DNA of 23,321 nt from an uncultured bacterium (GTDB lineage: Bacteria; Bacillota; Clostridia; Oscillospirales; Acutalibacteraceae). Shown one piece after another: positions 7,869 to 15,185 of the stretch (the stretch's first letter is position 1; the number at the start of each line of letters is the position of its first letter). A program made the position numbers and the translations under genes. The stretch spans positions 1 to 23,321 of the forward strand of contig CAJMOI010000015.1 in assembly GCA_905215105.1 (NCBI GenBank), given 5' to 3'. Under the pieces are notes generated by a model. It worked only from the letters and a program-made list of their open reading frames with translations, was not told where the DNA came from and did not search any database.

Positions 7869-8309
7869 ATGAAAAACGCATCCTACCTTCTGGTGGAACA
7901 AAGCGTTCTGCCGGAAGTCTTTACAAAAGTACTGCAGGCCAAACAGTTTCTGCTGAATGGAGAGGCTTCCAGTACCTCGGAAGCGGTGCGTATGGCTGGA
8001 ATTTCCAGAAGTGTATTTTATAAATACAAGGATGCGGTGTATCCGTACAACCGCAAGCTGAGCAGCCATATGATTACCGTGCAGGCGGTGCTGTTGGACC
8101 GTCCCGGCGTTTTGATGGCGCTGGTTTCCGGAATCTATACCCGGGGAGCCAATATTCTCACCATCAACCAGAATATTCCGGTGAACGGACGGGCGCTGGT
8201 TTCCATTTCGGCCCGGGTGGATCAGATGGATTCTTCGGTGGAAGAGCTGCTGGAAGGTCTCCAGCAGGTAGACGGTGTGCTGAGTATTGACAGCATTTCC
8301 GATAAATAA
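7869..8309 (+). CDS. HTH-ACT domain protein, PheB/UPF0735-like
   Basis: The 146-residue product joins a helix-turn-helix-like segment (about residues 37-57, TSEAVRMAGISRSVFYKYKD) to a C-terminal ACT domain (about 68-146) starting ITVQAVLLDRPGVLMALV. This is the layout of the UPF0735/PheB family, whose Bacillus subtilis member sits with pheA. ACT domains usually bind amino acids, so a ligand-responsive regulator is likely, but the family's function is not settled. Here it heads the homoserine dehydrogenase operon: 57 bases before hom, with a short hairpin (8314-8331, stem CGCAGG/CCTGCG) in the gap. ATG 7869 follows AGGTGGTG. Threonine or another aspartate-family amino acid as ligand is inferred from context. 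Confidence 0.82.
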   Translation: MKNASYLLVEQSVLPEVFTKVLQAKQFLLNGEASSTSEAVRMAGISRSVFYKYKDAVYPYNRKLSSHMITVQAVLLDRPGVLMALVSGIYTRGANILTINQNIPVNGRALVSISARVDQMDSSVEELLEGLQQVDGVLSIDSISDK

Positions 8310-8366
8310 CGGACGCAGGGAATTGCCTGCGGGTGTGACACAACTTCAAAAAGTGGGGTAGATACA

Positions 8367-9611
8367 ATGGTGAAAATCGCAATCATGGGTTATGGCGTTG
8401 TGGGCTCCGGTGTCGGTGAGGTGCTGCGGGTTCATGTAGACAGCATTGCCAAACGGGCAAAAGAAGAAATCCGCATTAAATATATTCTCGATCTGCGGGA
8501 CTTTCCCGACAGTCCCTTTGCAGACCGGTTTGTCAAGGACTTTGACGTGATTCTCAATGACCCCGAGGTGCAGATTGTCGTGGAAGTCATGGGTGGTCTG
8601 CATCCGGCCTTTGACTATGTGAAGGCCTGTCTGGAAAATGGCAAGAGCGTGGTCACTTCCAACAAAGAGCTGGTGGCGGCCAAGGGCGCAGAGCTGCTGG
8701 CCATCGCCCAGAAAAACAACCTGAATTTCCTGTTTGAAGCCAGCGTCGGCGGCGGTATTCCCATTATCCGGCCCATCAGCCAGTGTCTGGCGGCCAACGA
8801 CGTGATCGGGATTGCCGGTATTCTCAACGGCACCACCAATTTCATCCTCACCAAGATGATTCGGGAGCAGATGACCTTTGATGACGCTTTGGCGCTGGCC
8901 CAGAAGCTGGGCTATGCAGAGCGCAACCCGGCGGCCGATGTGGAAGGCCACGATGCCTGCCGGAAAATCTGTATTCTGGCGTCCCTGGCCTTTGGCCGTC
9001 ATGTGTATCCCGAGCAGGTACATACCGAGGGAATCCAGAACCTGACTCTGGCGGATGTGGACTATGCAGAGAGCTGGGGCGGTGTCATCAAGCTGATTGG
9101 CCGGGTGAAGATGCTGGACAGCGGCAAAATCCAGATTATCTGCTGTCCCATGTTCATTGACCGGGACAGCCAGCTGGCCAATGTGGATGACGTGTTCAAC
9201 GGCATTCTGGTTCGGGGCGATGCTACCGGCGACGTGGTGTTCTATGGCAAGGGCGCAGGCAAGCTGCCTACCGCCAGCGCCGTTGTGGCAGACGTGATCG
9301 ACTGCGTGAAGCATATCAAGGCCCGGAAATACCTCTTCTGGGAGGACGGTTCTCCCGATTATGTGGAGGATTATCTGGAAGATGTGCTGCCCATGTATGT
9401 GCGGGCCACAGCGGAAAACGCTTCTGTGGCGCTGGGAACCGCGGATGCCCTCTTTGGCGGCGTACAGCAGCTTTCCAGAAAAGATGCCCCCAGAAACGAG
9501 CTGGCCTTTGTGACAAAGGAAATGAAGGAAAGAGAGATCCGGGAAAAACTGGAGCAGCTTTCCAAAATGGGCGTAAAGGTGGAGACCACCGTGCGTGTGG
9601 CGGACCTGTAA
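8367..9611 (+). CDS. hom: Homoserine dehydrogenase
   Basis: Reduces aspartate semialdehyde to homoserine, the branch point to threonine and methionine. The 414-residue protein has the N-terminal nucleotide-binding motif GYGVVGSGVGEVL, K100 in TSNKELVA, the signature GILNGTTNFILTKM and the catalytic K200 in NPAADVEGHDACRK. The C-terminal part (about 335-414) has the length and predicted alternation of an ACT domain, but the usual ligand-loop pattern D-x-x-G-V is replaced by AENASVALGTADALFGG, so threonine feedback may be altered. The ribosome binding site is weak (GTGGGG). It lies 42 bases before thrB in a clear operon; the separate ACT protein upstream might compensate for the altered domain (inference). 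Confidence 0.93.
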   Translation: MVKIAIMGYGVVGSGVGEVLRVHVDSIAKRAKEEIRIKYILDLRDFPDSPFADRFVKDFDVILNDPEVQIVVEVMGGLHPAFDYVKACLENGKSVVTSNKELVAAKGAELLAIAQKNNLNFLFEASVGGGIPIIRPISQCLAANDVIGIAGILNGTTNFILTKMIREQMTFDDALALAQKLGYAERNPAADVEGHDACRKICILASLAFGRHVYPEQVHTEGIQNLTLADVDYAESWGGVIKLIGRVKMLDSGKIQIICCPMFIDRDSQLANVDDVFNGILVRGDATGDVVFYGKGAGKLPTASAVVADVIDCVKHIKARKYLFWEDGSPDYVEDYLEDVLPMYVRATAENASVALGTADALFGGVQQLSRKDAPRNELAFVTKEMKEREIREKLEQLSKMGVKVETTVRVADL

Positions 9612-9653
9612 GGGAACTTTTTCAAATTCTTGAGAATAGGATGTTGATAAGAT

Positions 9654-10550
9654 ATGATACGCATAGAAGTACCTGCAACCAGCGCCAACCTGGGTTCCGG
9701 ATTTGACGCATTGGGAATCGCATTGAACAAATATAACCGCGTTTGGATGGAAGAGTGGGACTCCGTGGAGATTTCCTCGGTGGACAACACCAAGATTCCC
9801 ACCGATACCTCCAACCTGATTTTCTGGGCCGCCAATTATCTGTATGAAAGCTGCGGCCACAAGCTGCCCGGACTGAAGATTTTACAGGAAAACAACATCC
9901 CCATGGCCCGGGGACTGGGCAGCAGCTCGGCCTGTATTGTGGCCGGCATTCTGGGTGCAAACCGGATGCTGGGCAACCCTCTGTCTCAGGAGGATCTGAT
10001 CAATCTGGCAGCCCAGATTGAAGGCCATCCGGACAACACCTCTCCCGCCATTGCCGGCGGTCTGGTGACTTCCGCTATCGAAGGCAAGCGGGTTTACAGC
10101 GTCAGCGTGCCCGTTTCCGATAAAATCCGTTTTGCCGTGCTGGTTCCGCCTTTTGAGCTGAAAACGGAAAAGGCCCGTTCTGTTCTGCCGGAGAATTATT
10201 CCCGGGCAGACGCGGTATATAACCTGTCCCGTTCCGCTCTGATGACGGCCTCCCTTTTCTCCGGCAATCTGGGAAACCTGCGGGTAGCCGTACAGGATAA
10301 GCTCCACCAGCCCTACCGCTGCGGCCTGATCGACCATTATGACCAGGTGTTCCGCATGACCTATGAGCTGGGTTCTCTGGGTACTTATGTCAGCGGCGCA
10401 GGCCCCACCATCATCGCTTTTGTGGACGCGGATCATGCTGATGAATTTATCAATCATGCCGCGGCCCATCTGGAAGAAAAGGGCATTACCGGTTGGCAGA
10501 CGGAGATTCTCCGGGCAGATTCCAACGGCGCCCGGATTGTCATTGAGTAA
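9654..10550 (+). CDS. thrB: Homoserine kinase
   Basis: A GHMP-family kinase that phosphorylates homoserine with ATP, the step before threonine synthase. The 298-residue product has the N-terminal PATSANLGSGFDALGIAL motif, the phosphate-binding loop GLGSSSA (87-93) and the C-terminal GAGPT motif (SGAGPTIIAF), all at usual positions. ATG 9654 gives the conserved MIRIEVPATSANLG start, although the only purine-rich stretch (AATAGGATG) lies about 13 bases upstream and is weak. It ends 21 bases before lysC. Threonine synthase (thrC) is not in the window. Confidence 0.94.
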   Translation: MIRIEVPATSANLGSGFDALGIALNKYNRVWMEEWDSVEISSVDNTKIPTDTSNLIFWAANYLYESCGHKLPGLKILQENNIPMARGLGSSSACIVAGILGANRMLGNPLSQEDLINLAAQIEGHPDNTSPAIAGGLVTSAIEGKRVYSVSVPVSDKIRFAVLVPPFELKTEKARSVLPENYSRADAVYNLSRSALMTASLFSGNLGNLRVAVQDKLHQPYRCGLIDHYDQVFRMTYELGSLGTYVSGAGPTIIAFVDADHADEFINHAAAHLEEKGITGWQTEILRADSNGARIVIE

Positions 10551-10571
10551 GAGAGTGAGGGAAAGAAAGAC

Positions 10572-11792
10572 ATGAGCTTGATTGTACAGAAATTCGGCGG
10601 CTCCTCTGTTGCAAACGCAGAGCGGGTCTTTAACGTGGCGGATATCGTCACCAGCAAGTATAAAGAGGGCAATGATCTGGTGGTGGTGGTTTCCGCACAG
10701 GGCGACACTACCGACGATCTGATTGCCAAGGCAAAAGAGATCAATCCCGACGCTTCCAAGCGGGAAATGGATATGCTGCTTACTTCCGGCGAGCAGATTT
10801 CCGCTTCTCTGCTGGCCATGGCCATCGAAAAGATGGGCTTCCCGGTGGTTTCCCTGCTGGGCTGGCAGGCCGGTTTTGTCACCACTTCCGCCTATGGAAA
10901 TGCAAGAATCAAAAGAGTGGTTCCCGACCGTATCCGCAAGGAGCTGGATAAGAAGAATATTGTCATTGTTACCGGCTTCCAGGGAATCAACCGTTATGAC
11001 GACATGACCACCCTGGGCCGCGGCGGTTCCGATACCAGCGCAGTGGCCATCGCTGCCGTAATGCACGCAGACCTGTGCCAGATCTATACGGACGTGGAAG
11101 GCGTGTTCACCGCAGACCCCAGAAAGGTTCCGGGCGCCAAAAAGCTGGCCAGTATTTCCTATGACGAGATGCTGGAGCTGGCAACCTTGGGCGCACAGGT
11201 GCTCAACAACCGCTCTGTGGAAATGGCGAAGAAATATAATATTGAACTGGAAGTGCTGTCCAGCCTGTCCAGAGTACCGGGTACAATCGTGAAGGAGGAA
11301 ACAAAAGTGGAAAAGATGCTCATCAGCGGCGTAGCAAAGGACGACAACATTGCACGGATCTCGATTATCGGTGTGCCGGATAAGCCCGGCCTGGCCTTCA
11401 AGATCTTCTCCAAGCTGTCCGCCAAAAACATCAACGTGGATATCATTCTCCAGTCTGTGGGCCGTAACGGCACCAAGGACATCAGCTTCACCGTGGGTCA
11501 GGATAATCTGAAGGCCGCCATCGAGATGCTCAATCCCTATGCTGAGGCTCTGGGTGCTTCCAGTGTGGTGTATGATGAGAATGTGGCCAAGGTTTCCATC
11601 GTGGGCGCGGGTATGGAAAGCCATCCCGGTGTGGCTGCCGAGATGTTCGAGGCCATGTTCGAGGCCAACATCAACATCCAGATGATTTCCACCAGCGAAA
11701 TCAAGATTTCCGTGCTGATTGCTGCTGAGGACGCCGACAAGGCTGTGACTGCGGTACACAACAAGTTCTTCGCAGAGGCACTGAAAGCGTAA
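10572..11792 (+). CDS. lysC: Aspartate kinase (alpha subunit)
   Basis: Phosphorylates aspartate, the first step to lysine, threonine and methionine. The 406-residue product is the short monofunctional class. It has KFGGSS (7-12), SGEQISASL, the GRGGSDTSA loop (149-157) and TDVEGVFTADPR in the kinase domain, then two ACT domains (from about residue 262, starting ARISIIGVPDKPG, and from about 340). This matches Bacillus subtilis LysC in length and plan, where the same gene also makes a separate beta subunit from an internal start; see the entry at 11307. It is the last gene of the operon and is followed by a terminator. Which amino acid inhibits it cannot be read from sequence by eye. Confidence 0.94.
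   Translation: MSLIVQKFGGSSVANAERVFNVADIVTSKYKEGNDLVVVVSAQGDTTDDLIAKAKEINPDASKREMDMLLTSGEQISASLLAMAIEKMGFPVVSLLGWQAGFVTTSAYGNARIKRVVPDRIRKELDKKNIVIVTGFQGINRYDDMTTLGRGGSDTSAVAIAAVMHADLCQIYTDVEGVFTADPRKVPGAKKLASISYDEMLELATLGAQVLNNRSVEMAKKYNIELEVLSSLSRVPGTIVKEETKVEKMLISGVAKDDNIARISIIGVPDKPGLAFKIFSKLSAKNINVDIILQSVGRNGTKDISFTVGQDNLKAAIEMLNPYAEALGASSVVYDENVAKVSIVGAGMESHPGVAAEMFEAMFEANINIQMISTSEIKISVLIAAEDADKAVTAVHNKFFAEALKA
11307..11792 (+). CDS. lysC: Predicted LysC beta subunit from an internal in-frame start
   Basis: Inside lysC, a perfect AAGGAGG (11292-11298) lies 8 bases before an in-frame GTG at 11307, codon 246 of the full protein. The product would be 161 residues and contain just the two ACT domains. 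In Bacillus subtilis LysC (408 residues) the beta subunit of 163 residues also begins at codon 246, so the position is equivalent. The ATG at 11316 is a less well spaced alternative. What is seen is the ribosome binding site, start codon and domain boundary; expression is inferred by analogy. Confidence 0.6.
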   Translation: MEKMLISGVAKDDNIARISIIGVPDKPGLAFKIFSKLSAKNINVDIILQSVGRNGTKDISFTVGQDNLKAAIEMLNPYAEALGASSVVYDENVAKVSIVGAGMESHPGVAAEMFEAMFEANINIQMISTSEIKISVLIAAEDADKAVTAVHNKFFAEALKA

Positions 11793-11806
11793 TTGTGAAT
11801 TTTGTG

Positions 11807-11836
11807 AAGGGGCTGCCGGATTGGCGGCCCCTTTTT
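11807..11836 (+). terminator. Intrinsic terminator after lysC
   Basis: GGGGCTGCC (11809-11817) pairs with GGCGGCCCC (11823-11831) around loop GGATT, with one G-U pair, followed by five T. Confidence 0.9.
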
Positions 11837-11860
11837 GTTTCCCATTTCGTTCCGGCGTGG

Positions 11861-11889
11861 TTGACTTTTGTTGTCTGACAAGTTATAAT
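11861..11889 (+). promoter_or_regulatory. Promoter of ilvD with an internal palindrome
   Basis: TTGACT (11861-11866), exactly 17 bases, then TATAAT (11884-11889), one mismatch from consensus overall. The spacer contains the palindrome TTGTC-T-GACAA (11871-11881), which ends 2 bases before the -10 and would be well placed for a repressor. Predicted start near 11896, leaving a 38-base leader with no room for a T-box. Confidence 0.85.
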
Positions 11890-11933
11890 GTGATTATACA
11901 TCTTTTCGGAACAACCAGAAGGAGGAATTCCCT

Positions 11934-13598
11934 TTGAATAGCGATGCAGTGACCAAAGGCGTAAAGAGCGCCACCCATCGGGCGCTTTTCAATGCCCTGG
12001 GCTATACAAAAGAAGAAATCGAACGCCCGCTGGTGGGTATTGTCAGTTCTCAGAATGACATTGTCCCCGGCCATATGAATCTGGATAAAATTGTAGAGGC
12101 CGTAAAGCTGGGAGTTGCCATGGCCGGCGGTACACCGGTGGTTTTCCCGGCTATTGCTGTATGTGACGGCCTTGCCATGGGACATCAGGGCATGAAATAC
12201 TCCCTGGTAACCCGGGATCTGATTGCCGACTCCACCGAAGCCATGACCATGGCGCACGCACTGGACGCACTGGTGATGGTTCCCAACTGTGATAAAAACG
12301 TGCCCGGCCTGCTGATGGCAGCGGCCCGGCTGAATATCCCCACCATTTTTGTCAGCGGCGGCCCCATGCTGGCCGGTACGGTAGACGGCTGCAAGGTGAG
12401 CTTTTCCAGTATTTCCGAGGCAGTCGGCGCCTATAATGCAGGCAAAATCGACGATGCCAAGCTGCTGGAATTCGAGAACAAGACCTGCCCCACCTGCGGT
12501 TCCTGTTCCGGCATGTACACCGCAAACTCCATGAACTGTCTCACCGAAGTGCTGGGTATGGGCCTGCCCGGAAACGGCACCATTCCGGCGGTTTATTCCG
12601 AGCGGATTCGTCTGGCAAAGCACGCCGGTATGCAGGTGATGGAGCTGATTAAAAAGAATATCCGTCCCCGGGATATCATGACCGAAGGGGCTTTCCGCAA
12701 CGCCCTGACCATGGATATGGCGCTGGGATGCAGCACCAACAGTATGCTGCACTTGCCCGCCATTGCTCATGAAGCGGGGATTGAGCTGAACGTGGATATT
12801 GCCAACGCCATCAGCGACAAAACCCCCAACCTGTGCCATCTGGCTCCCGCAGGTCCTCACCATATGGAAGACTTGAACGAGGCCGGCGGTGTGTATGCCG
12901 TTATGAAGGAAATCAGCAAGCTGGGCCTGTTGGATCTGGATAACATGACCTGCACCGGTAAGACCGTGGGCGAGAATATCGCAAACAGCATCAATAAAAA
13001 TCCCGAAGTCATCCGCCCTGTGGAAAATCCCTACAGCACGACCGGTGGTATTGCCGTGCTCCGGGGCAATCTGGCGCCGGATTCCTGCGTGGTGAAGCGC
13101 TCTGCCGTTGCGCCGGAAATGCTGGTGCATTCCGGCCCTGCCCGTGTTTTTGACTGTGAAGAGGATGCGCTGGCAGCCATTAACGGCGGCAAGATCGTTC
13201 CCGGTGATGTGGTGGTCATCCGCTATGAAGGCCCCAAGGGAGGTCCGGGTATGCGGGAGATGCTGAACCCCACCTCCGCCATTGTGGGCAGAGGATTGGG
13301 CAGCACCGTAGCATTGATTACCGACGGACGGTTCTCCGGTGCAACCCGCGGCGCAGCTATCGGCCATGTTTCCCCGGAAGCAGCTGTGGGCGGTCCCATC
13401 GCACTGGTAAAAGAGGGGGATACCATTTCCATCGATATTATGGCCAACCGGATTCAGTTGGAGATTTCCGATGAGGAAATGGAGGCACGCCGGGCCGAGT
13501 GGAAGCCCCGTCAGCCGAAAATCACCACTGGCTACCTGGCACGGTATGCAGCGCTGGTTACTTCCGGCAATCGCGGCGCCATTCTGGAAGCAAAATAA
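11934..13598 (+). CDS. ilvD: Dihydroxy-acid dehydratase
   Basis: Dehydrates 2,3-dihydroxy acids in valine, isoleucine and leucine synthesis, using an Fe-S cluster. The 554-residue product has the family's cysteine motifs PNCDKNVPG (C119) and CPTCGSCSGMYTANSMNCL (C185, C188, C191). The N-terminal IVPGHMNLDKI segment matches the Escherichia coli-like form and lacks the extra Cys of the plant-type [2Fe-2S] enzymes, so an oxygen-sensitive [4Fe-4S] type is likely, which suits an anaerobe. The start is TTG 11934, 8 bases after AAGGAGG (11919-11925). It stands alone between its own promoter and terminator, apart from other ilv/leu genes. Confidence 0.95.
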   Translation: MNSDAVTKGVKSATHRALFNALGYTKEEIERPLVGIVSSQNDIVPGHMNLDKIVEAVKLGVAMAGGTPVVFPAIAVCDGLAMGHQGMKYSLVTRDLIADSTEAMTMAHALDALVMVPNCDKNVPGLLMAAARLNIPTIFVSGGPMLAGTVDGCKVSFSSISEAVGAYNAGKIDDAKLLEFENKTCPTCGSCSGMYTANSMNCLTEVLGMGLPGNGTIPAVYSERIRLAKHAGMQVMELIKKNIRPRDIMTEGAFRNALTMDMALGCSTNSMLHLPAIAHEAGIELNVDIANAISDKTPNLCHLAPAGPHHMEDLNEAGGVYAVMKEISKLGLLDLDNMTCTGKTVGENIANSINKNPEVIRPVENPYSTTGGIAVLRGNLAPDSCVVKRSAVAPEMLVHSGPARVFDCEEDALAAINGGKIVPGDVVVIRYEGPKGGPGMREMLNPTSAIVGRGLGSTVALITDGRFSGATRGAAIGHVSPEAAVGGPIALVKEGDTISIDIMANRIQLEISDEEMEARRAEWKPRQPKITTGYLARYAALVTSGNRGAILEAK

Positions 13599-13615
13599 AA
13601 ATGATTTGAAATTGC

Positions 13616-13660
13616 AAAAGCCTTCTGTTTCAGGCGTATCCTGGAGCAGAAGGCTTTTTT
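13616..13660 (+). terminator. Intrinsic terminator after ilvD
   Basis: An eight-pair outer stem GCCTTCTG/CAGAAGGC (13620-13627 with 13647-13654) continues through a seven-pair inner stem (13628-13634 with 13640-13646) to loop CGTAT, then six T. Four A before the stem give a short T tract on the minus strand, so it may also serve the convergent Crp/Fnr gene. Confidence 0.9.
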
Positions 13661-13692
13661 GTTTTAAGCAAGCAGAAAAAACGGGAAATGGT

Positions 13693-14358
13693 TCATAGAT
13701 CGTGAATGTTATTCAGAGAAAACCGATTCTTTTCATAGGAAATCAGCCCCTCTTTCTGCATTTTGGAAAGCTCGTGGCACATGGCGCTGCGGTCTACTCC
13801 CAGATAATCCGCCAGCTGCTGGCGGTTATAGGGGATGTGGAAGATGTGGTTTCCGGCCTGTTTGGCGCATTGAGAAAAATAAGACATGAGCCGTCCCCGG
13901 ATGGACTTGGAGCTTGTGTGCAGAATCCGCTGGGACAGCTGCAAGCTTTTATGGGCGCAGACCGTCAGCAGGTTCCGGGCCAGCCTCGTGTGGAAGGGAC
14001 AGGCATTGGTGCAGGTGGAGAGGATTCGCCCCACGTTCATAAATAATACAGTGGTATCCTCCGCGGCGGATACGGTAATCAGCAGCGGTTCTCCGGGAAT
14101 ACAGGCGTATACTTCTGCGAATACGGAGCCCGGGGTGACGTGACCCAGCACACTGGTGTTTCCCCAGATATCGCCGCAGGAGATGAGCGCCATGCCGGAC
14201 AGTACGATTCCCATATTTTCGGTGATGCTGCCTTCCGAAAGGATGGTTTCTCCCTTTTGATAGGTCCGTTCCGTAGCTTGCAGGCATTGAAGAAGAGAAG
14301 CGATTTCCGGTTCTTCTATTCCCTGGAAGATCGGGATTTTCGATAACTGGATGCTCAT
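13693..14358 (-). CDS. Crp/Fnr-family regulator of the hcp locus
   Basis: The 221-residue product has an N-terminal cyclic-nucleotide-binding-type sensor domain (about 1-125), a dimer helix and a C-terminal winged HTH whose recognition region reads NRQQLADYLGVDRSAMCHEL. It contains eight cysteines but not the N-terminal four-Cys cluster of classical FNR. Clostridial members of this type often sit beside hcp, and HcpR-type regulators in other anaerobes respond to nitric oxide. The gene is divergent from the ferredoxin-cupin-hcp operon and shares a 103-base intergenic region containing a perfect palindrome. ATG 14358 follows GGAGG. A role as NO or redox-responsive activator of hcp, with repression of itself, is inferred from this layout; the effector is unknown. 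Confidence 0.85.
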   Translation of the reverse strand: MSIQLSKIPIFQGIEEPEIASLLQCLQATERTYQKGETILSEGSITENMGIVLSGMALISCGDIWGNTSVLGHVTPGSVFAEVYACIPGEPLLITVSAAEDTTVLFMNVGRILSTCTNACPFHTRLARNLLTVCAHKSLQLSQRILHTSSKSIRGRLMSYFSQCAKQAGNHIFHIPYNRQQLADYLGVDRSAMCHELSKMQKEGLISYEKNRFSLNNIHDL

Positions 14359-14374
14359 ATTTTTTCCTCCGGAT

Positions 14375-14388
14375 GTTGTTATAACAAC
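14375..14388. promoter_or_regulatory. Perfect 14-bp palindrome, putative Crp/Fnr operator
   Basis: GTTGTTATAACAAC is its own reverse complement. Its centre (14381.5) is at -41.5 of the predicted hcp-operon start and at about +15.5 of the regulator's own predicted start. This suits activation of the operon and repression of the regulator. Binding is inferred. Confidence 0.65.
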
Positions 14389-14403
14389 AGACTTTCGTAT
14401 TTG

Positions 14404-14432
14404 ATTATAGTATACTCAGGTCAACAGCTCAA
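14404..14432 (-). promoter_or_regulatory. Predicted promoter of the Crp/Fnr regulator gene
   Basis: On the minus strand, TTGAGC (14432-14427), a 17-base spacer and TATAAT (14409-14404). Predicted start near 14397, so the palindrome falls in the 39-base leader. Confidence 0.65.
14411..14416 (+). promoter_or_regulatory. Predicted -10 of the ferredoxin-cupin-hcp operon
   Basis: TATACT with no acceptable -35 (the 17-base position reads CAGACT), as expected for an activator-dependent promoter. Predicted start near 14423. It lies one base from the opposing -10 of the regulator gene, so the two promoters probably exclude each other. Confidence 0.55.
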
Positions 14433-14461
14433 GAAAAAACGAAAGAAAGGAAAGAATTTCA

Positions 14462-15169
14462 ATGATTCGGAGAATTATCCAGATAGATTGGGAAAAATGT
14501 AATGGATGCGGCGCCTGTGCATCGGCCTGCCACGAAGGCGCCATCGGCATGGTGGAGGGCAAAGCCGTGCTGCTGCGGGACGATTACTGTGACGGCTTGG
14601 GCGATTGCCTGCCGACCTGTCCTACGGGCGCAATTTCCTTTGTGGAGCGGGAAGCAGCGGCCTATGATGAAAAAGCGGTGGAGGAAAACCGCAAAAAGCA
14701 GGAAGCCTCCGCGCCTGCGGTTCACACCGGTTGCCCCGGCCATCGGATGCTCCGTTTTGACCGGGTGGAGGAAACTTCCGGCAAGCCGGAAACCGGGGAG
14801 AGCGTTTCCCAGCTGGGGCAGTGGCCCTGCCAGATTAAGCTGGTGCCGGTACACGCCCCGTATTTCCAGGGAGCCAAGCTGCTCATTGCCGCAGACTGCA
14901 CCGCTTTTGCCTATGCCAATCTCCATCGGGAGTTTATGAAAGGGAAAATCACATTGATTGGCTGTCCCAAGCTGGACAGTGTGGATTACAGCGAAAAGCT
15001 GACCCAGATTCTCAGCGACAACGACATCCGCAGTCTGACCATTGTGCGCATGGAAGTGCCGTGCTGCGGCGGACTGGAAATGGCGGCGAAAAAAGCGCTG
15101 CAAGCCAGCGGCAAGTTCATCCCCTGGCAGGTGGTGACCATTTCCACAGACGGCAGGATTCTGGATTGA
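14462..15169 (+). CDS. 4Fe-4S ferredoxin-like protein of the hcp operon
   Basis: The 235-residue product starts with a ferredoxin-like domain: C13-xx-C16-xx-C19-xxx-C23, then C43-x5-C49-xxx-C53-P. The second motif lacks one of the four usual cysteines (CDGLGDC spacing), a variant I recognise from this family, so one cluster may have incomplete Cys ligation. The remaining about 140 residues hold more cysteines, including GCPG, WPC, GCPK and a CCGG motif, and no membrane segment. It is the first gene of the operon, 16 bases before the cupin gene. A role as electron donor to Hcp is inferred from position; such proteins often neighbour hcp in Clostridia. The exact function is unknown. Confidence 0.82.
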   Translation: MIRRIIQIDWEKCNGCGACASACHEGAIGMVEGKAVLLRDDYCDGLGDCLPTCPTGAISFVEREAAAYDEKAVEENRKKQEASAPAVHTGCPGHRMLRFDRVEETSGKPETGESVSQLGQWPCQIKLVPVHAPYFQGAKLLIAADCTAFAYANLHREFMKGKITLIGCPKLDSVDYSEKLTQILSDNDIRSLTIVRMEVPCCGGLEMAAKKALQASGKFIPWQVVTISTDGRILD

Positions 15170-15185
15170 TAAAGGAGGACGCACC

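Noticed and set aside
9882..11759. Very long open frame on the minus strand (over 600 codons) opposite thrB and lysC
   Set aside because: The plus strand encodes two clear enzymes here; the antisense frame is open because of their codon use, and it gives low-complexity His/Gly/Asn-rich protein with no family resemblance.
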